Assembly (NCBI GenBank): GCA_025769875.1
Contig: JAGFNK010000558.1
Coordinates: 1-33,843, forward strand
Direction: 5' to 3'
From: Russula earlei
Taxonomy: Eukaryota > Basidiomycota > Agaricomycetes > Russulales > Russulaceae
DNA length: 33,843 bases
Shown here: one piece after another, positions 20,334 to 32,607 of the stretch
Layout of the letters: each line of letters begins with the position of its first letter
Position numbering within the stretch: the first letter of the stretch is position 1
The notes under the pieces: generated by a model
Seen by the model: only the letters and a program-made list of their open reading frames with translations
The model's database searches: none
What the model was told of the DNA's origin: nothing
Translations under genes and position numbers: made by a program

Positions 20334-21645
20334 ATGTCCCAGTATATAGACTTTCTGGACAACCCGATATATGATACCGAACCTGGAAGCATTGATGAAG
20401 GTGAGAAATGGTGGGTTGAACGGCAGGAAGCACTCGAACGTGCTGGATACATGCTTCGGCCTCGCTTCCGTCCAGGTTGGGAGCCATCGTGGTCTGGCAA
20501 AAGCAAGTTGTTCATTGACTTCGAAGATGGTGTGAGTCTGAGAGTGCGTTATTTTTTCCCCGTTTCTCATGCTGTTTGTACTTAGGAATTCAGTACCGTC
20601 TAGGCATGGATGCGACCCGTATCACTGACGGAAAACAAGTGATGCTGAAACGGCTCCCCTATCGAGAGGGCCCTTACGAGCTTGAAATCAACAAACTCTT
20701 CTCGACCGAGCCCCTTTTCTCCCACCCCCGAAACCACTGTGTGCAACTACTGGGTGTCATCGAACTCCCCAATGATCCCCCGATCGTCGTGCACCCTTTG
20801 TTACGTCCATTCTACAACCCCCGCCTTCAGACGTATGGGGAGTTCGTCTCCTTCTTTTCCCAGATATGTGAAGTGGGTTCTCTATCTCCTCTAACAACAG
20901 GCAATTATTGATATGACTAGGGCGTCCAATTCATGCACGAAAACAACGTCGCCCACCGGTGTGTTGTAACTTTTTCTACGTATATCTTCTTTCCTCATAT
21001 GGTCTATAACAGAGACTGCACGTCAGAGAACATTATGCTTGACCCATCAAATATGTACCCTCAATCTTTCCACCCCGCTGTCATCGAGCGAAGTAAGGAT
21101 TTCCGCCGAAAGGCTAAATATCATTCGCGCACGCGGCGGCCGACGAGGTACTTACTAATCGACTTTGGTCTGTCCCGTCGATACGATCCTGCCAATGGCC
21201 CACCACTCGAACCGCCGCTACGTGGTGGTGACAAGACGGCCCCAGAGCACCAGGACATGAATACGCCGTGTAACCCTTTCCCCACCGATGTATACTATCT
21301 CGGAAACTTGGTTCGAGAGGATTATATAGAGGTCTGCACCTCACACTTCTTCAGACACACAGCACTCATTTGGGAATTTTTTTTTAGAAATGTACGGGGT
21401 TCGAGTTCATGAAACCACTCGTGACCGATATGGTGCAAGACGATCCCATGAAGCGCCCTACTATGGAGGCGGTGGTCACACGGTTTTCTGAGATCGAGGG
21501 CAAGCTCAGTACGTGGAAGTTGCGGTCACGAATCGCTCGCAGAAACGAGCTTTGGCCGGTTTCCGCCTGGAGGTCAGTTAGCCATTGGTGTTGCACCGTT
21601 GGCTATGTACTCGGTCGCAAAGCAGCTATTCCTGATCCCAAGTGA
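20334..21645 (+). CDS. Protein kinase-like domain protein (Agaricomycete family)
   Basis: Five exons, 20334-20529, 20586-20872, 20921-20958, 21013-21331 and 21388-21645, give 365 residues. An N-terminal part rich in Trp and acidic residues (EKWWVERQEALERAGYMLRP) precedes the kinase fold. The fold shows MDATRITDGKQVMLKRL with the ATP-site Lys, VQFMHENNVAHRDCTSENIM as catalytic loop, LLIDFGLSRRY with the DFG metal motif, DKTAPEH as the APE-like motif, and a helical end KPLVTDMVQDDPMKRPTMEA. HRD, the following Asn and DFG are kept, but the catalytic-loop Lys (HRDLKPEN) is Thr here and no glycine-rich loop is visible, so activity is uncertain. Such kinase-like proteins are numerous in mushroom-forming fungi and mostly of unknown role. 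A Trp/Cys-containing tail (HWCCTVGYVLGRK) follows. A broken copy of its end lies inverted at 16148-16432. Confidence 0.85.
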
Positions 21646-21679
21646 ATGAATTTACCTCTTATTTTCCTGTGCAATCCTT

Positions 21680-24600
21680 TTTTTGTCGGTGCTGTAGTCC
21701 TGCACGTTCGTTATTGCGCGATCTCATTATTCGTTCTGTCTCATTTGCGTTGATACCCTTACTCGAGTTGCCTTTATTTTCCTGTCATCACTCATTGTTG
21801 ACTTGTAATGATGCGTGACCGTCTATGCTAGATGAACCCGCTCATCCGCGACAAGAGCCTGAAATGACTGTGCGGTTCTTGAAGGCGTCCGCAATGTATT
21901 CGCGACGAGGTCTACAGAAGTCACGCCCGATACTCCAATCAGCGAAAACGTGATGAGGGCTATTGATTGTCGAGATACCTGACATCGGTAGCCATGCTGA
22001 CAATGACAATGACTTCATCTAGAACCTCGACGCAGTATAATCTCGCCAGTCATTGACACGATCAGAAATGATGGCGGAGAATCCGAGAAGATGTGCAGCA
22101 CAAGGACATGCCTGAATAAGGTTTCGCAAATTCTGCCCTCAATTGGACAGCATTTCTGAAATGCCGTTGACACGGTTTGTTTCAGCCCTGGAGACAAGGG
22201 GAATTCACAGCTTGGAGATACGATGCCAACTGCATCCATGGCCCCTGCGTGGTTGTCTGCAGAGGCGCTGCAGTTCCCATTCGGGATATACAATACGCAG
22301 AGATCTTGGATGACGCTGCCACAGAACGTCTGGTACTCCAGCGTTCACTGTAATGAGAAGTTCTGTCGTCGCCCTGGAATTGATGAATGACACATTGACA
22401 GTTCTCCCACACAGCCATTTTGTACATGAAATAGTCTGACCTTGAGGTGATGGCCGGTCTAGTATCCGAGACCTCCCAGTCCGACTTAACTAGTCAACAT
22501 AATCAGCCTTCATGGCCCTCTAGGGGAGGCAAAATGTGATGAGGGGAATGAATTTAGGAGGATAGAGACTCTGATTGCTTTTCATGCAGACATTATACGA
22601 TTAAAGATCCAAAGGATATACGACAGATGCATCAGTATACACCAGATGGTACCAGTACACTTACACGAAGATGCAGTCCCGAACGTGTGATCATCGATCT
22701 TCCATCATGGGTCGTCCAGATAGCCGAGTCTCACATGGCAATCTGCGGCATCCCTGTCATCAAGTTCTACTATTCTCTGTTATCGTCGTCAGTCGTTTCC
22801 ATGAGTACCGATGAGTAATATGGCCAACGGGGGAGTCAGGAGACTGGAGAGATAGCAAGCATGTATTGAGGGGATGGGAGTCGGAGTTTCGCGGGCACAA
22901 TCTGTCTTTGAACCAACCAGATTGCTGGCTCCGACGCTCAGGTGGTTCGGTTCACCTCACACCCATCCTGATCCCGTTGTTGTTTCGGAACATAAACCGC
23001 ATGGCCCTCTAGTCCCTGCAACACGCATTCATCACCATCACCTCTACACGGCACCGCAGATGTGACTTTGTGAACATGGGTTCAGGATGCCAGAGTGCCC
23101 TGGTTGGGTATAACGACATCGGAGACCTGTTTTGGCGCATCGAACCCCGTTGACAGGCCATCTGAATTTGGTTTTGGGAACAATCGGTTGCCTCAGTATA
23201 TGGAAAGTGCTGTTGGTCAGCTGGCCACGTGCTACGTCGGAAGCTATGATTTCGAATGCTGGGGAAATACGTACGCTCGCTTAGCTCGCTTTCAGCTCAT
23301 GTATACGCACCGGATACGATCGTGTATAGCCCAACGATTCACACGAGTGCCCGAGAAGGGAAAGTACAAGCAGACATTTACCCAACATCGACGATAATGT
23401 TGCACGTTGAACGAATGGTCAAAGACCACAGGCTAGCAATATTGACTGGGAAGCCTCTAGCGAACCGAACGTTGAGACGGCTGGCACTCGACAAGAGGCG
23501 AAACGACTCGGCCGCAAAGGGTGGGCGCTGTCTGAGCCCTTGATTAACAGAACCAATTGAGCGCCCCCTTCCGTCCGGATTGTTCTGTTGGGTTAGGGTG
23601 GCAGAGTCGCGTTCTCTTGTCCGTCGGGTAGAGTTTCATTGTTTTTCGTGGCTCACGTCGAGCCAAGAACCGCGATCAGGAAGACTTGATAGTTTGGTTG
23701 GTTGAACGTACGATCATGTTCCGCAAGTGGGTGTGTTAACGTCGGAAAGTCAAGTAAAGCGCAAACGCAAAGAACGAACCGTGGGGGAAGATCCCAACCA
23801 TTCATATCCGTCCGAATCACTGTCGTTTAGCCGATATCAATTAAAAGTAGCAGCGGGCTGAAATTGACACAAACTAGCGTGAATCATCGTTCTTCGTCGC
23901 CACCTGCTCAATTTTTAATACCCACGAGCCCTAGGCCGGCCGATTGAGCGGAGCAACGGAGGGTTGACTGATCGGATTGGATGAGAGATGCGATGGCCAA
24001 AAAAAAAAAGGGTGAATGTTGCGTGACCGCTGAGCCTGGCCGTCCCGCCCCACATGCTACTGTCACGACCCCACTCAAGCACGACAATCCCCCATCCCAC
24101 ACCTCAGTTTAATCTTTTCTTTCTGCGACATCTACATATCAAACGCCGGCACCGCTCAACCACGCCCCGAACTCAACGTCGTGCCTTTCACCCTGAGCGT
24201 AAATCCACTCCTCTCTCGCGGTAGGCCAGCAGGTACCGTCGCTCGATGACCACGACCGTCTCAGTTCAGACAGCAGGAAAAAGGTTAAGGGTACGCTTCG
24301 ACTCGCAAATCTCATTCCTGGATGTCGGCCCCGATGGGCGATATTAAGAACCAACCAAACTGGGGCTAATGTTCGTAACTAATATATGGAAACGAATATG
24401 GCCTATATCCAAGATAAAACAGGCAGCTAGTTACGACCGGCCTGAAACGACACGCAACGGGTAAGACGGACGCAAGGCGATGGAAGGCACATCACACGAC
24501 CTATGGCTCCTCCGATTGGGGCCAAATACTTCAGTCACGTCGACGGAGGAAATCTTACGGGTTTCCGCTGATGAAAAGGCCAGCCCAAAGCGAACACTCG

Positions 24601-25015
24601 AAGGCTGGGTGCGTCGAGCACCGCGCAAGTCAATTGCCATTGCCTCACCTTCCTCGCTTATCTCTTGACCTGGGGAGAGGTAGAGTAGGGATGTGGTGAC
24701 AAGGCTTGGAACGGACTCGTCCTTTTGGTGTAAGCTTACGACAGTAGCAGCTCAAATACAGAATCAGCGCCGAAGGTGTCGTGGGACTCTCAATGCAGAC
24801 CTTCAGGAGGAATCGGTTAGGACACTGGCCCCAAAGCTTTAGCCGGTGTAAGAAAGCAAGAGCATTCATTTTACAACCTTCGTCTGTCCTTTCGCCTACG
24901 GTCGGAAATGTAGCGACGATGTGCTGGGGCGCGTACGCAAGCTTGCTACGACGGCTGTCTCTAATCTTCCATCAGCATGCTTCGTGGTACCGTGAAAGGA
25001 ATGCGTAACCGTATA
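21680..25015 (+). repeat. Diverged segmental duplication, copy 2
   Basis: This is the partner of 16510-19130, starting just after the kinase stop codon. It is about 700 bases longer, mainly between 22300 and 23550, where the two copies are hard to align. Both copies share TTTAAATACCC/TTTTAATACCC followed by CCTAGGCCGGC and GATTGAGCGGAGCAACG (about 17946-17990 and 23919-23960). The similarity ends at about 25015 with GTGAAAGGAATGCGTA, the 3' end of the unknown gene seen at 19097. Open frames inside (for example 23095-23397) are short and unsupported. Confidence 0.8.
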
Positions 25016-26145
25016 AAGCCAATCCATGTCCGTGGAGAGGGGTAGTTGGAGATTGCCTACCCCGCGTACCTTCCGGTCCCAACTCGAACCATGCCGCTAT
25101 TTCCAGGGGGCACTCCGTCTCTCGAGTGGAAGGGATCGAGAACGTGGATGATACATACGTTGCCCGACCACAAGGGGGGTGGCAGGAGCCAAATTGAACT
25201 GACGTCGGACGGACATTCGGGCCTTCGAGTCGAGTCTCAAGCGGCCAAGTTAGCCACAGAACATTGTATCGATGTTGTGCGCACACCCCCCGTAGCCACA
25301 TGCACCATGGCATGATGTGAGGAGAGTGACGACGGGCGATTTTTCGTGACAGCCCCCCATGTTCCAATCAGAAGAAAGGATAGTCGCGCAGACATATGCG
25401 AATGCCAGTAGAATTATCGCCAGAACCCAGGGGTAGGAGAAAGCGTTGGCAGCATGATTCCATGACATATGTCCAAGTCATGGCCGCGGTTGCCGAGGTT
25501 CCTCACGGCATTGAGAACACCTCCCATGCCCCCAGTTGGCGTTCCTGAACGTCGGAATAGTCCCGGACGTGGTGTCTCATCACCATCAACTGGCCCGGGT
25601 CCGGAGTCAACGACATTCATCCTCGACGCCGCATCATTAGAAGTACTGATTCCAGTAACACTCCAACTCGCGGTGGACCCGGAGAAGCGAAAACGCGTGT
25701 ATAAGAGCCCCGTGATTGTTTCGGGCTCGGGTGGACCCGAATGAATTGCTGACCGACTGCAATGGTTAAGGACGGAGAGCTTGCGATCTGACGGAGACAG
25801 ACTGCTGTGAATACCTGACGGCCTTTTGCGGCCAAATCGCATTTTGTTTTCGGATGCCACGTTGTTATTTAGATATCCGACTATGAAATGAGAATGAGAT
25901 ACAATCATGGGGGACGGCTTGACAAAAGGAGCAACTGGAGTGTGCATAAAAAGTCGATAAGGACGAGTGCTGTGATTGCGCAGCACTGATTGAATCAGCG
26001 ACTGTATTCACTGCCCTCCTTCCCAACCGTAGAATAGATACAGGATAGGATAATCTGAGAGCTGTCGCCAAGTGCCTACGGCGTCCTCCATCCCTGAGAG
26101 AGGACCCCATAGCGCGGCATCAGCAAACCACAAAAAAAATTCCCG
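25016..26145. other. Non-coding or unresolved region
   Basis: No gene is recognised. The longest frame is on the reverse strand (25986-25414, 190 codons). It has a Ser/Pro/Gly-rich part (DSGPGPVDGDETPRPGLFRR), and in another frame just downstream a hydrophobic stretch follows (YPWVLAIILLAFAYVCATIL). Spliced together they could be a small membrane protein, but I found no junction that proves this. Confidence 0.3.
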
Positions 26146-26211
26146 GGTTTTGTTGGTTTCTGCTGGTTTCCCAGTTTCCAGAAACCGAAAACCCAGAAAC
26201 TGGGAAACCTG
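26146..26211. repeat. GGTTTCC/GGAAACC cluster with perfect 14-bp hairpin
   Basis: GGTTTCCCAGTTTC (26165-26178) is the exact reverse complement of GAAACTGGGAAACC (26196-26209). More GGTTTC and GAAACC words surround it. A second cluster lies about 350 bases downstream. Confidence 0.8.
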
Positions 26212-26411
26212 GTAGACATCATGAAGCACACTGGAAAACAATTCAAGTTTTCTATGGTTACATTGACCATCTGAGTAAGCGACGCTGGCACCTTGCACTG
26301 GAATGTGCAGACAACGATGGTGACGATGAATCCCTTCATCGTGCTGATGCCTCAATGATATCTGCATTCCATGCTGATCTGTATATACCTGAGAGTCCCC
26401 TCAAGGCTTAG
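26211..26411 (+). pseudogene. Open-frame fragment, possibly from a transposon
   Basis: One frame runs open through the first GGTTTCC cluster and reads HWKTIQVFYGYIDHLSKRRW then HLALECADNDGDDESLHRAD, ending LYIPESPLKA and a stop at 26409-26411. Its composition is protein-like and unlike the flanks, and it lies between two GGTTTCC clusters. I cannot name the family; a decayed transposon open frame is a guess from context. Confidence 0.3.
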
Positions 26412-26503
26412 ATCCATACCAGCTTGAATCAACAAGTAGAAATGATGTATACCCTATTTCTGACCATTTTCAGCGATTTTTTTCCTACTATACTATAGTT
26501 CTA

Positions 26504-26667
26504 CCAGTTTCCATACTTTTGACAGGTTTCTGTTAGTTTCTTAGGTTTCCATGAAAGATACTCTCAGGTTGTTTCTGGGAAACCAGACATGGGTTTCCCA
26601 GTCTCCCGGTTTCCCGGTTTCCGCTGGTTTTTTTCGGTTTCCTGAGGTGAGAAACCAACAGAAACTA
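26504..26667. repeat. Second GGTTTCC/GGAAACC cluster
   Basis: At least eight (A/G)GTTTCC-like words on the + strand and several on the - strand occur in 165 bases. They include the inverted pair CTGGGAAACC (26575-26584) and GGTTTCCCAG (26592-26601). The core is the same as at 26146-26211. Confidence 0.75.
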
Positions 26668-28060
26668 AAATCCATCTTTACTGATGGGGTGGAACCCGAG
26701 ATACCCGAAGGTGCAATGTGTGCGGATAAGCACAGGCTGCTCGAAAGATGTCCAGGGCCAACCGTTTCGTCTCTCCGATGGTGTGTCACAAACCGGAAAG
26801 GAACACGGCGGAACAAATGACTAGCTTCCAGAAACCCGAAGACGCTTGTCTGATTCTTAATTCGATGACTAACGCGTGGGTGTAGCAGAACATTTTACTT
26901 GAACTTTTCCACGATACACGACCGACGAACTGGATGAGCCAGGAAGTATCGAAGGTAAAATGAATGACGCACGCTTTCCGGACACCTCTACATATTGTTC
27001 AGGATCCAAGTCAGACTCGTTGAATTGGAATTCCGGCGGCGGATGCGTGCCTAACGGTGACCGGTTAGAGCACGGGTCAGAAAGTCTTCTATCCTTATCG
27101 ATGAGGAGATTATACGCCGGTCTGTGCTACAGAACGTTGGTGCGCATGTTACGCCAGTGTAACCAGTTTAGACGGTACCTGGAAACCTTGTGGCGCCTTG
27201 AGATTTCCGGCACATGGTGACCCCGTTCCCTGTAGAGTTGAAGACGCAGACTGAGAGAGTCCGTGTAAAAACGTGTGATTGGCACGTGGACGCCGATCCG
27301 TGAAAATTTCTCTGGGCGGCGAAAAAGAAATAGATAGATTGGGTGTGTAGATAACGCCCGTGGTTTGCGGATGGTACTTGAGATCACACACCGTTCAGCT
27401 GGGGTCAACTGGAACGTCGAACTTGTATCCGGCTTCTCATGAGCTTTTCCGTCGTGGAAGCCATCCGTAACTCGGTTGATCTTTGGCGCCCGGATGACTG
27501 GAGGGGTACAGGATGGGTATGGGTATGGGACGTGGCGTGGGTATGGAGGTGATCAATCAAAGTCATGTGGGGAACCAGGAAGCAACCCGAGCTCACTTCC
27601 GAGTCGGCCGCGGTGATCTGCTTTCCTTTCGGACTTGGTCCAGTCGCTCGCATCGTCGTCGGTCCTTGCCCCGCGACCAGTCGCTGCCAGCGTCTGTCCG
27701 AGGCTGGGGGAATGCACCCATGCATGTCCCGTGGAAGAATGTTTGAGAGACGAGAACTATCGGCTAGTGGCAGCGTCCCACCTCATCATAATCACGAAAC
27801 CATGGCTGTGTCTGTTGGTTGCTGCTTCGCTCAGCCCAGCCAAGGACCAGAAGACGACCAGACGAGATCGAGAGCCGCGTTAAAAACGCCAAGAGGGCGT
27901 CCCCTCCGATAAGGACTCGAGCACCAATCGCCCTCGTTACACAGCCGTGGCTCGTTCCTTCTTCCATTTCCTGTTTCGCGCACGCGGTCATATTAAAGCA
28001 ATCACGGGGCGTGTGGTTACCGCCGATTCGTCGTACCTTTCTCTGCCCATTCTCCTCGCC
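26668..28060. other. Intergenic region before the acyl-CoA oxidase gene
   Basis: I see no gene. GGTATGGGTATGGG and GGGTATGGAG units form a small imperfect tandem near 27512-27547. Open frames of 75-115 codons overlap on all frames without family features. The last 100-200 bases should hold the promoter of the next gene. Confidence 0.45.
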
Positions 28061-30185
28061 ATGAGGCCAACCAGAAAACTCGCCCAGACCCCTCTATTTG
28101 CCAAGCAATCCGAAGCGTTTTCCACCCTCGACAGGACAAGGCTTTCGTATGAAAGGGCAAGGGCAATAGGGAGGGCATACGGTCAGTCTCAACCGTGCAT
28201 CACGGCCTGTCGCTGTCTAACGGCCTCTCTTTTTTTTTTTTGATCCCAGCTCTAACAATAGAAGACGTCCTCTTCCTTTCCCAAAAATTCTGGGATTTAC
28301 ATACTGATCCCATCGCCAGTATTGATGGGGCCGCCGCTACCCTCCTCACCCTCCAATATAACCTCTGTGCCGGAACCTTGGCGACCTATCTGCCCGAACA
28401 ACCCTCCCTCGCTCCACTTCTCCAGCGCGTGCTGGATTTCCAAGTCTCGTGAGCGCTCTCTTGAAACCTTTAAGCCCCTCCCCTCACGACGTTCATTCTT
28501 TACAGCGGACAGTACTGTCTCACGGAGATCGGACACGGTCTGGACGTAATACACCTCGAAACGACTGCAACTTTACTTCCCGATGGATGTTTTGATCTTC
28601 ATACACCGATACCGAGAGCAGCCAAGTAAATCAGCTCTCATTTGGACAACTTGGACACGCCTGATGCCTGTGATTTCCAGATACATGCCGCCTACATCGC
28701 CAGTTAGCCCAGACTTTCCATGTGTTTCTATCGTGTTTGCACGGACCATCGTTCATGGGGAGGATCATGGCGTAAAGCCATTCGTCTTTCAGCTGCACAA
28801 CGGACAGTCTATGACTCCGGGCGTCACAATCAAGTGCGTCCCAATCCGCCTTCACGGCCAACTTGCTCCAACGATTAACCTTTTCTCCCAGGCTGTTACC
28901 TCCACGAGGCGGCTCGCGTCCCCTCAACCATTCGCTGACATATTTCAATCACGTAAGACTCCCACCGACGGCGCTGCTTGGAAACCTCACCAAACCTTAC
29001 GATCCTCGCGCTTCCTTCTTTTCCAAAATATACCGGGTGGCCGTTGGCACGATCGCGCTGAGCTCCCTCGGCATAGCCTCATTACAGGTCGCATCGTACA
29101 TCGCCGCACGCTACAGCCTGCGACGGCATGTCCTTGACGCCACCGGGGTGTCCAAGCCGATCATCTCATTCCAGACACAAAAGCAACCGATCCTGACCGC
29201 CGTCGCGCAAGCCTTCGTCCTGCAGGCGATGAATAAGCAGGCCATCACATGGTTTACGGATGCGGCGATAGATCCACGTGTGCGCCATGCTGTTGCTACG
29301 GTGCATAAGGTGACGATGATTCAAACGGCCCAAGCAGCGAACTTTACGCTCGGGGACCGGTGCGGAGCGCAGGGCCTCTTTGAAGCGAATCAGCTGCCCG
29401 CCATGCATGTATGAGGCCCTCTCCCTGATACTCCCCCCTTGTGCCGCTCACGTGGTGTCCACTTTAGTCCGACATGCGCGGGATCGCCATCGCCGAGGGC
29501 GATTTGCTCGGGATCTCGATCCGTGGGTCATTTCTTCCACTGTGATGATTGACATTTCTTTCTCATGCAATGCTCATCATCGTCAACCATTTATCACAAA
29601 GGGCTCGCATCAGAGTTACTTCTTGGACGCTACTCATTCGAGCCACCACGGTACCCAGACAGCCTTCTCGCGCAGCACGAAAGGGGGCTGTTTTCTGAGC
29701 TCCTCCACGCGCTCGCCGCAGCGCCGAGCCACCGCAGTGCGTCGTACGACCGGGAGATCCTTCCGCGCTCGCTGCCACTCGTACAGGCGATCGGGCACCG
29801 GTTGGCGTACGATGCAGCTCGCGCCGCGCGTGTAGATGAACCGTTGCTGGACTTGTTCGAGATCGCGTCGGTGTTGCAGGACGAGGCATGGTACGTCGAG
29901 TGCTTGGGGACGACTCGGGCCGAGCTGCGGGAACGCGAGGCACGCGCGCTCGAGGCGGTCTTTCCGCATCTGGAGGAATACCTCGGGCGGATGGACGTCG
30001 CGCCGTATGTCACCGCGCCGATCGTCTCGGACAAGAGGTGGAACAGGTTCGTCGACACGCTGCAGACGTTCGGGGAGACGAACAGCAGCTGGGGGGAGGG
30101 CGTCGTTGGCGCGTTTCTGTATGGCGAGGATTCGCCACTAGAGCTGCACATGGTGCCCCAACGAAGTGTACGGTCGATGCTTTGA
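28061..30185 (+). CDS. Acyl-CoA oxidase/dehydrogenase-family flavoprotein
   Basis: Seven exons, 28061-28181, 28250-28448, 28506-28625, 28681-28833, 28892-29408, 29468-29522 and 29602-30185, splice in phase to 582 residues. Family features in order: an N-terminal helical part; GQYCLTEIGHGLDVIHLETT, the FAD/substrate loop of acyl-CoA oxidases; FARTIVHGEDHGVKPFVFQL; YFNHVRLPPTALLGN; RVAVGTIALSSLGIASLQVA; RCGAQGLFEANQLPAMHSDM; and AIAEGDLLGISIRLASELLL. Such enzymes introduce the trans-2 double bond into acyl-CoA, mostly in peroxisomal beta-oxidation. The length is somewhat below the 650-700 of classical peroxisomal oxidases. The C-terminus is SML, not a standard SKL-type peroxisome signal, so the location is open. 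An apparent GTAAGA after YFNH is coding, not a donor, because VRLPPTALLGN continues through it. Confidence 0.85.
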
Positions 30186-32607
30186 TGGAGACATCTCATT
30201 TCACGAGTCGGTCTGGTCGGTCTTGGTCCCGCATTGGGGTCGATTTCCTTTTATTGACGGACGTATGATCTCATGATCTCACGAGTTCACGTTGTGTATT
30301 CCGGCGGTACATTGTATGAAGAAATGCGTGGCTACCTGACACCGTATATATAGTAGTAGAGTCGTGTAATCGAACAAACAAGGGTGACACTTTAAGCACG
30401 GGTCGCACGCATATGGGGAACGGACTCTCATGAGTCGTCGGTTGTCGTCCTCGCACTGGGTGGGAATGTGAGTGAGGCCAAATTCTCGGCACGGCAATCG
30501 TATGCCAGACGCGGCCCGGACTGGTTGGCGATGCTCCACAATCACATGGATAGAGAGAGAGACAATAATGGAGAGATCGGTCAAGTTAAATTCAACCAAC
30601 AGACTTTACAGATATGACATCCAGCAGAGATGAGGAACCAACCAAATGGAACGTACAATAGATGAGTGAGGAAAACCAACGAAAGCAAATTTGTAATGCA
30701 CGAGCTTGGCCGTCAAAGTCGGATGATGCCACAGCATCCCTTGGATGAAGATAGGAGCGACTTGCACTGAGGGGCAAAAAATTTTCAACCCATCATACCA
30801 AACAAGTGTTAGCTAGCACAGCCCTGTTGCGGTAAGGCACCGCACCGCGATTGATTGAGAACTGAGACTTGGCTATTGTGAACAAACGGGTAGTCCTTTG
30901 ATGGCCGAATTAGCGAAAGATTGGAGGCACCGTGACCTCGCACAGACGAGGTCTTGGATCGGTTGATGTACAAGCCCGGTGTCCATCATGTCCCTTACGG
31001 CCGTGGCCAGATCAGGAGCCCGGACCCATGCTGGACTGGAAGATTTACAACTGGGGAGTGTTCCGGCCGTGGGGACCCAATACGAGATAGGCTACGTTGA
31101 TGTTCGACACGCCAGGGACGGCCGAATCGTGAAAGGTGGAATAGGTCGGGCGGAGCTTGGAGCTTGGGGAGGGACTTTGACTTTGTGGGAGCAAGCGCAT
31201 GCCAAGGCTGTTGCTGTAAATGTAAGACCGAACCGAGTCCTTGGTCAGGAAACACCGCAGGGAGCTATCGGGGACCCGCCATGTATGGTCCTCGTAGGGG
31301 TGCGGACTCACCCCATCAGCTACCGTCACGGGTCGTCGAGTTGGGTGGTCTGCATGCTGCAGGAGGGAGTAGAGTAGGAGGGGGGCAGCTTAGAGAGGAT
31401 GTTGCGGCGGGTTATACCATAAAGGTGAATTCGGGGGCACGGACGGTCCAAAACTGGCTCAGCTCACGGCGAGCTGAAAGGTGAGTGTGTCAAGCGTCGC
31501 TGCTGGGTGTAAATTCAGGCGGCGAGTGATCGAAAATCTCCGAGCCTGCCTGCAAAAGTCATCACCCATATCGACCCCAATTGCCAGGTGACGTTCCTTT
31601 AAGCGTAATCATCATTATATTTTGATGATGACCGTTCTCATGTTTTGCAGCTCAGTCATCATTTTCGATCAAATGACCGGCCGACGCGCACTCCGGGCTC
31701 TGGGTTCGCCCCACGCTTAAATGGACCGTCGAGCTAAAACCCCTAAATCTGTTTTCTTGAGTTTGAAAATCGACACGAATAATCTGCAGATGGAGATCTG
31801 GTCAGATCGTCGCGATGGGACAATCGGCCACCCCCTGACAAGAGAGAAGAATGTTTATACTCCAGTGGGGACTCGGAGCGGCCGACGCCATCGCACGTTC
31901 TCAGCCGGCCTGTGCGATGTCCGCGCACAGGAAATGAAGATTTGATTGGGGCGATCTTAGACGTCTGCACGTTGTTGCGTCAGAAGAATCAGAATCATAT
32001 CATCATCATCATCATCATCATGCTATGGGATCGGCTCAGGGGCGACCATGTTCCACAGCAGGCAAGCACCAAACCGTCGGGCCGTCGCGGACCAGCCATC
32101 GCGCACACCCCCAACCCAATTGTAACAGAGTCGGCTTGTTGGTTGCCAGACAGACGCCAGACGCCAGACGTCGGCCAGGTTCGAAGGTTGGGAAAACGAG
32201 AACGGGCGAAATCAATCGGGGACCGTTCTGGTTTTCGATTTTCGATTTTCGACCCGATTAGGGGAGGGGCGCGTGCGAGGGGTGCCAATTGCAGCCTGGG
32301 GGAGGGGGAGAGAGAATATGGTGGCTTGGCTGTTCCATCTCACCAATTTGGTCATGGGCACTTTACTCATCAATATTTCACGAGGCACTACAACCAGATC
32401 GAGCGAGCGAAGGGGTGTACGCCCTTGGCGTCGAGGCCCAGCCCTCCATTTCTGCTGCATTGCATTTTTATTTTTATTTTTTTCGTTTCTCCTCGGAAGT
32501 CTCGGATACCTCTTTCCGTATATATATCAATAAGCCATCTCCCCCCCTTCCTCCTCCACTTTCTATTCCCGTTTCTTCGATTTCCTCCTTCAATCCCTCC
32601 CCGTCGC
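30186..32607. other. Long intergenic region
   Basis: I see no gene. A 132-codon frame at 30979-31377 has overlapping frames on the other strand and no family features. The region holds a CAT repeat (32001-32021), three GATTTTC-like units (about 32231-32250), T-rich blocks near 32466-32484 and a TATATATA string at about 32518-32526. The last is roughly 85 bases before the proposed start of the next gene and could be its TATA element. Confidence 0.45.
32001..32021. repeat. (CAT)7 microsatellite
   Basis: Seven perfect CAT units lie in non-coding DNA. Confidence 0.95.

Noticed and set aside
25414..25986. 190-codon reverse-strand frame
   Set aside because: No family similarity was recognised and no splice junction joins it to the nearby hydrophobic frame. 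It is kept only as a note in the region entry.
30979..31377. 132-codon frame on the + strand
   Set aside because: Overlapping long frames exist on the other strand, with no intron pattern and no recognisable motif.
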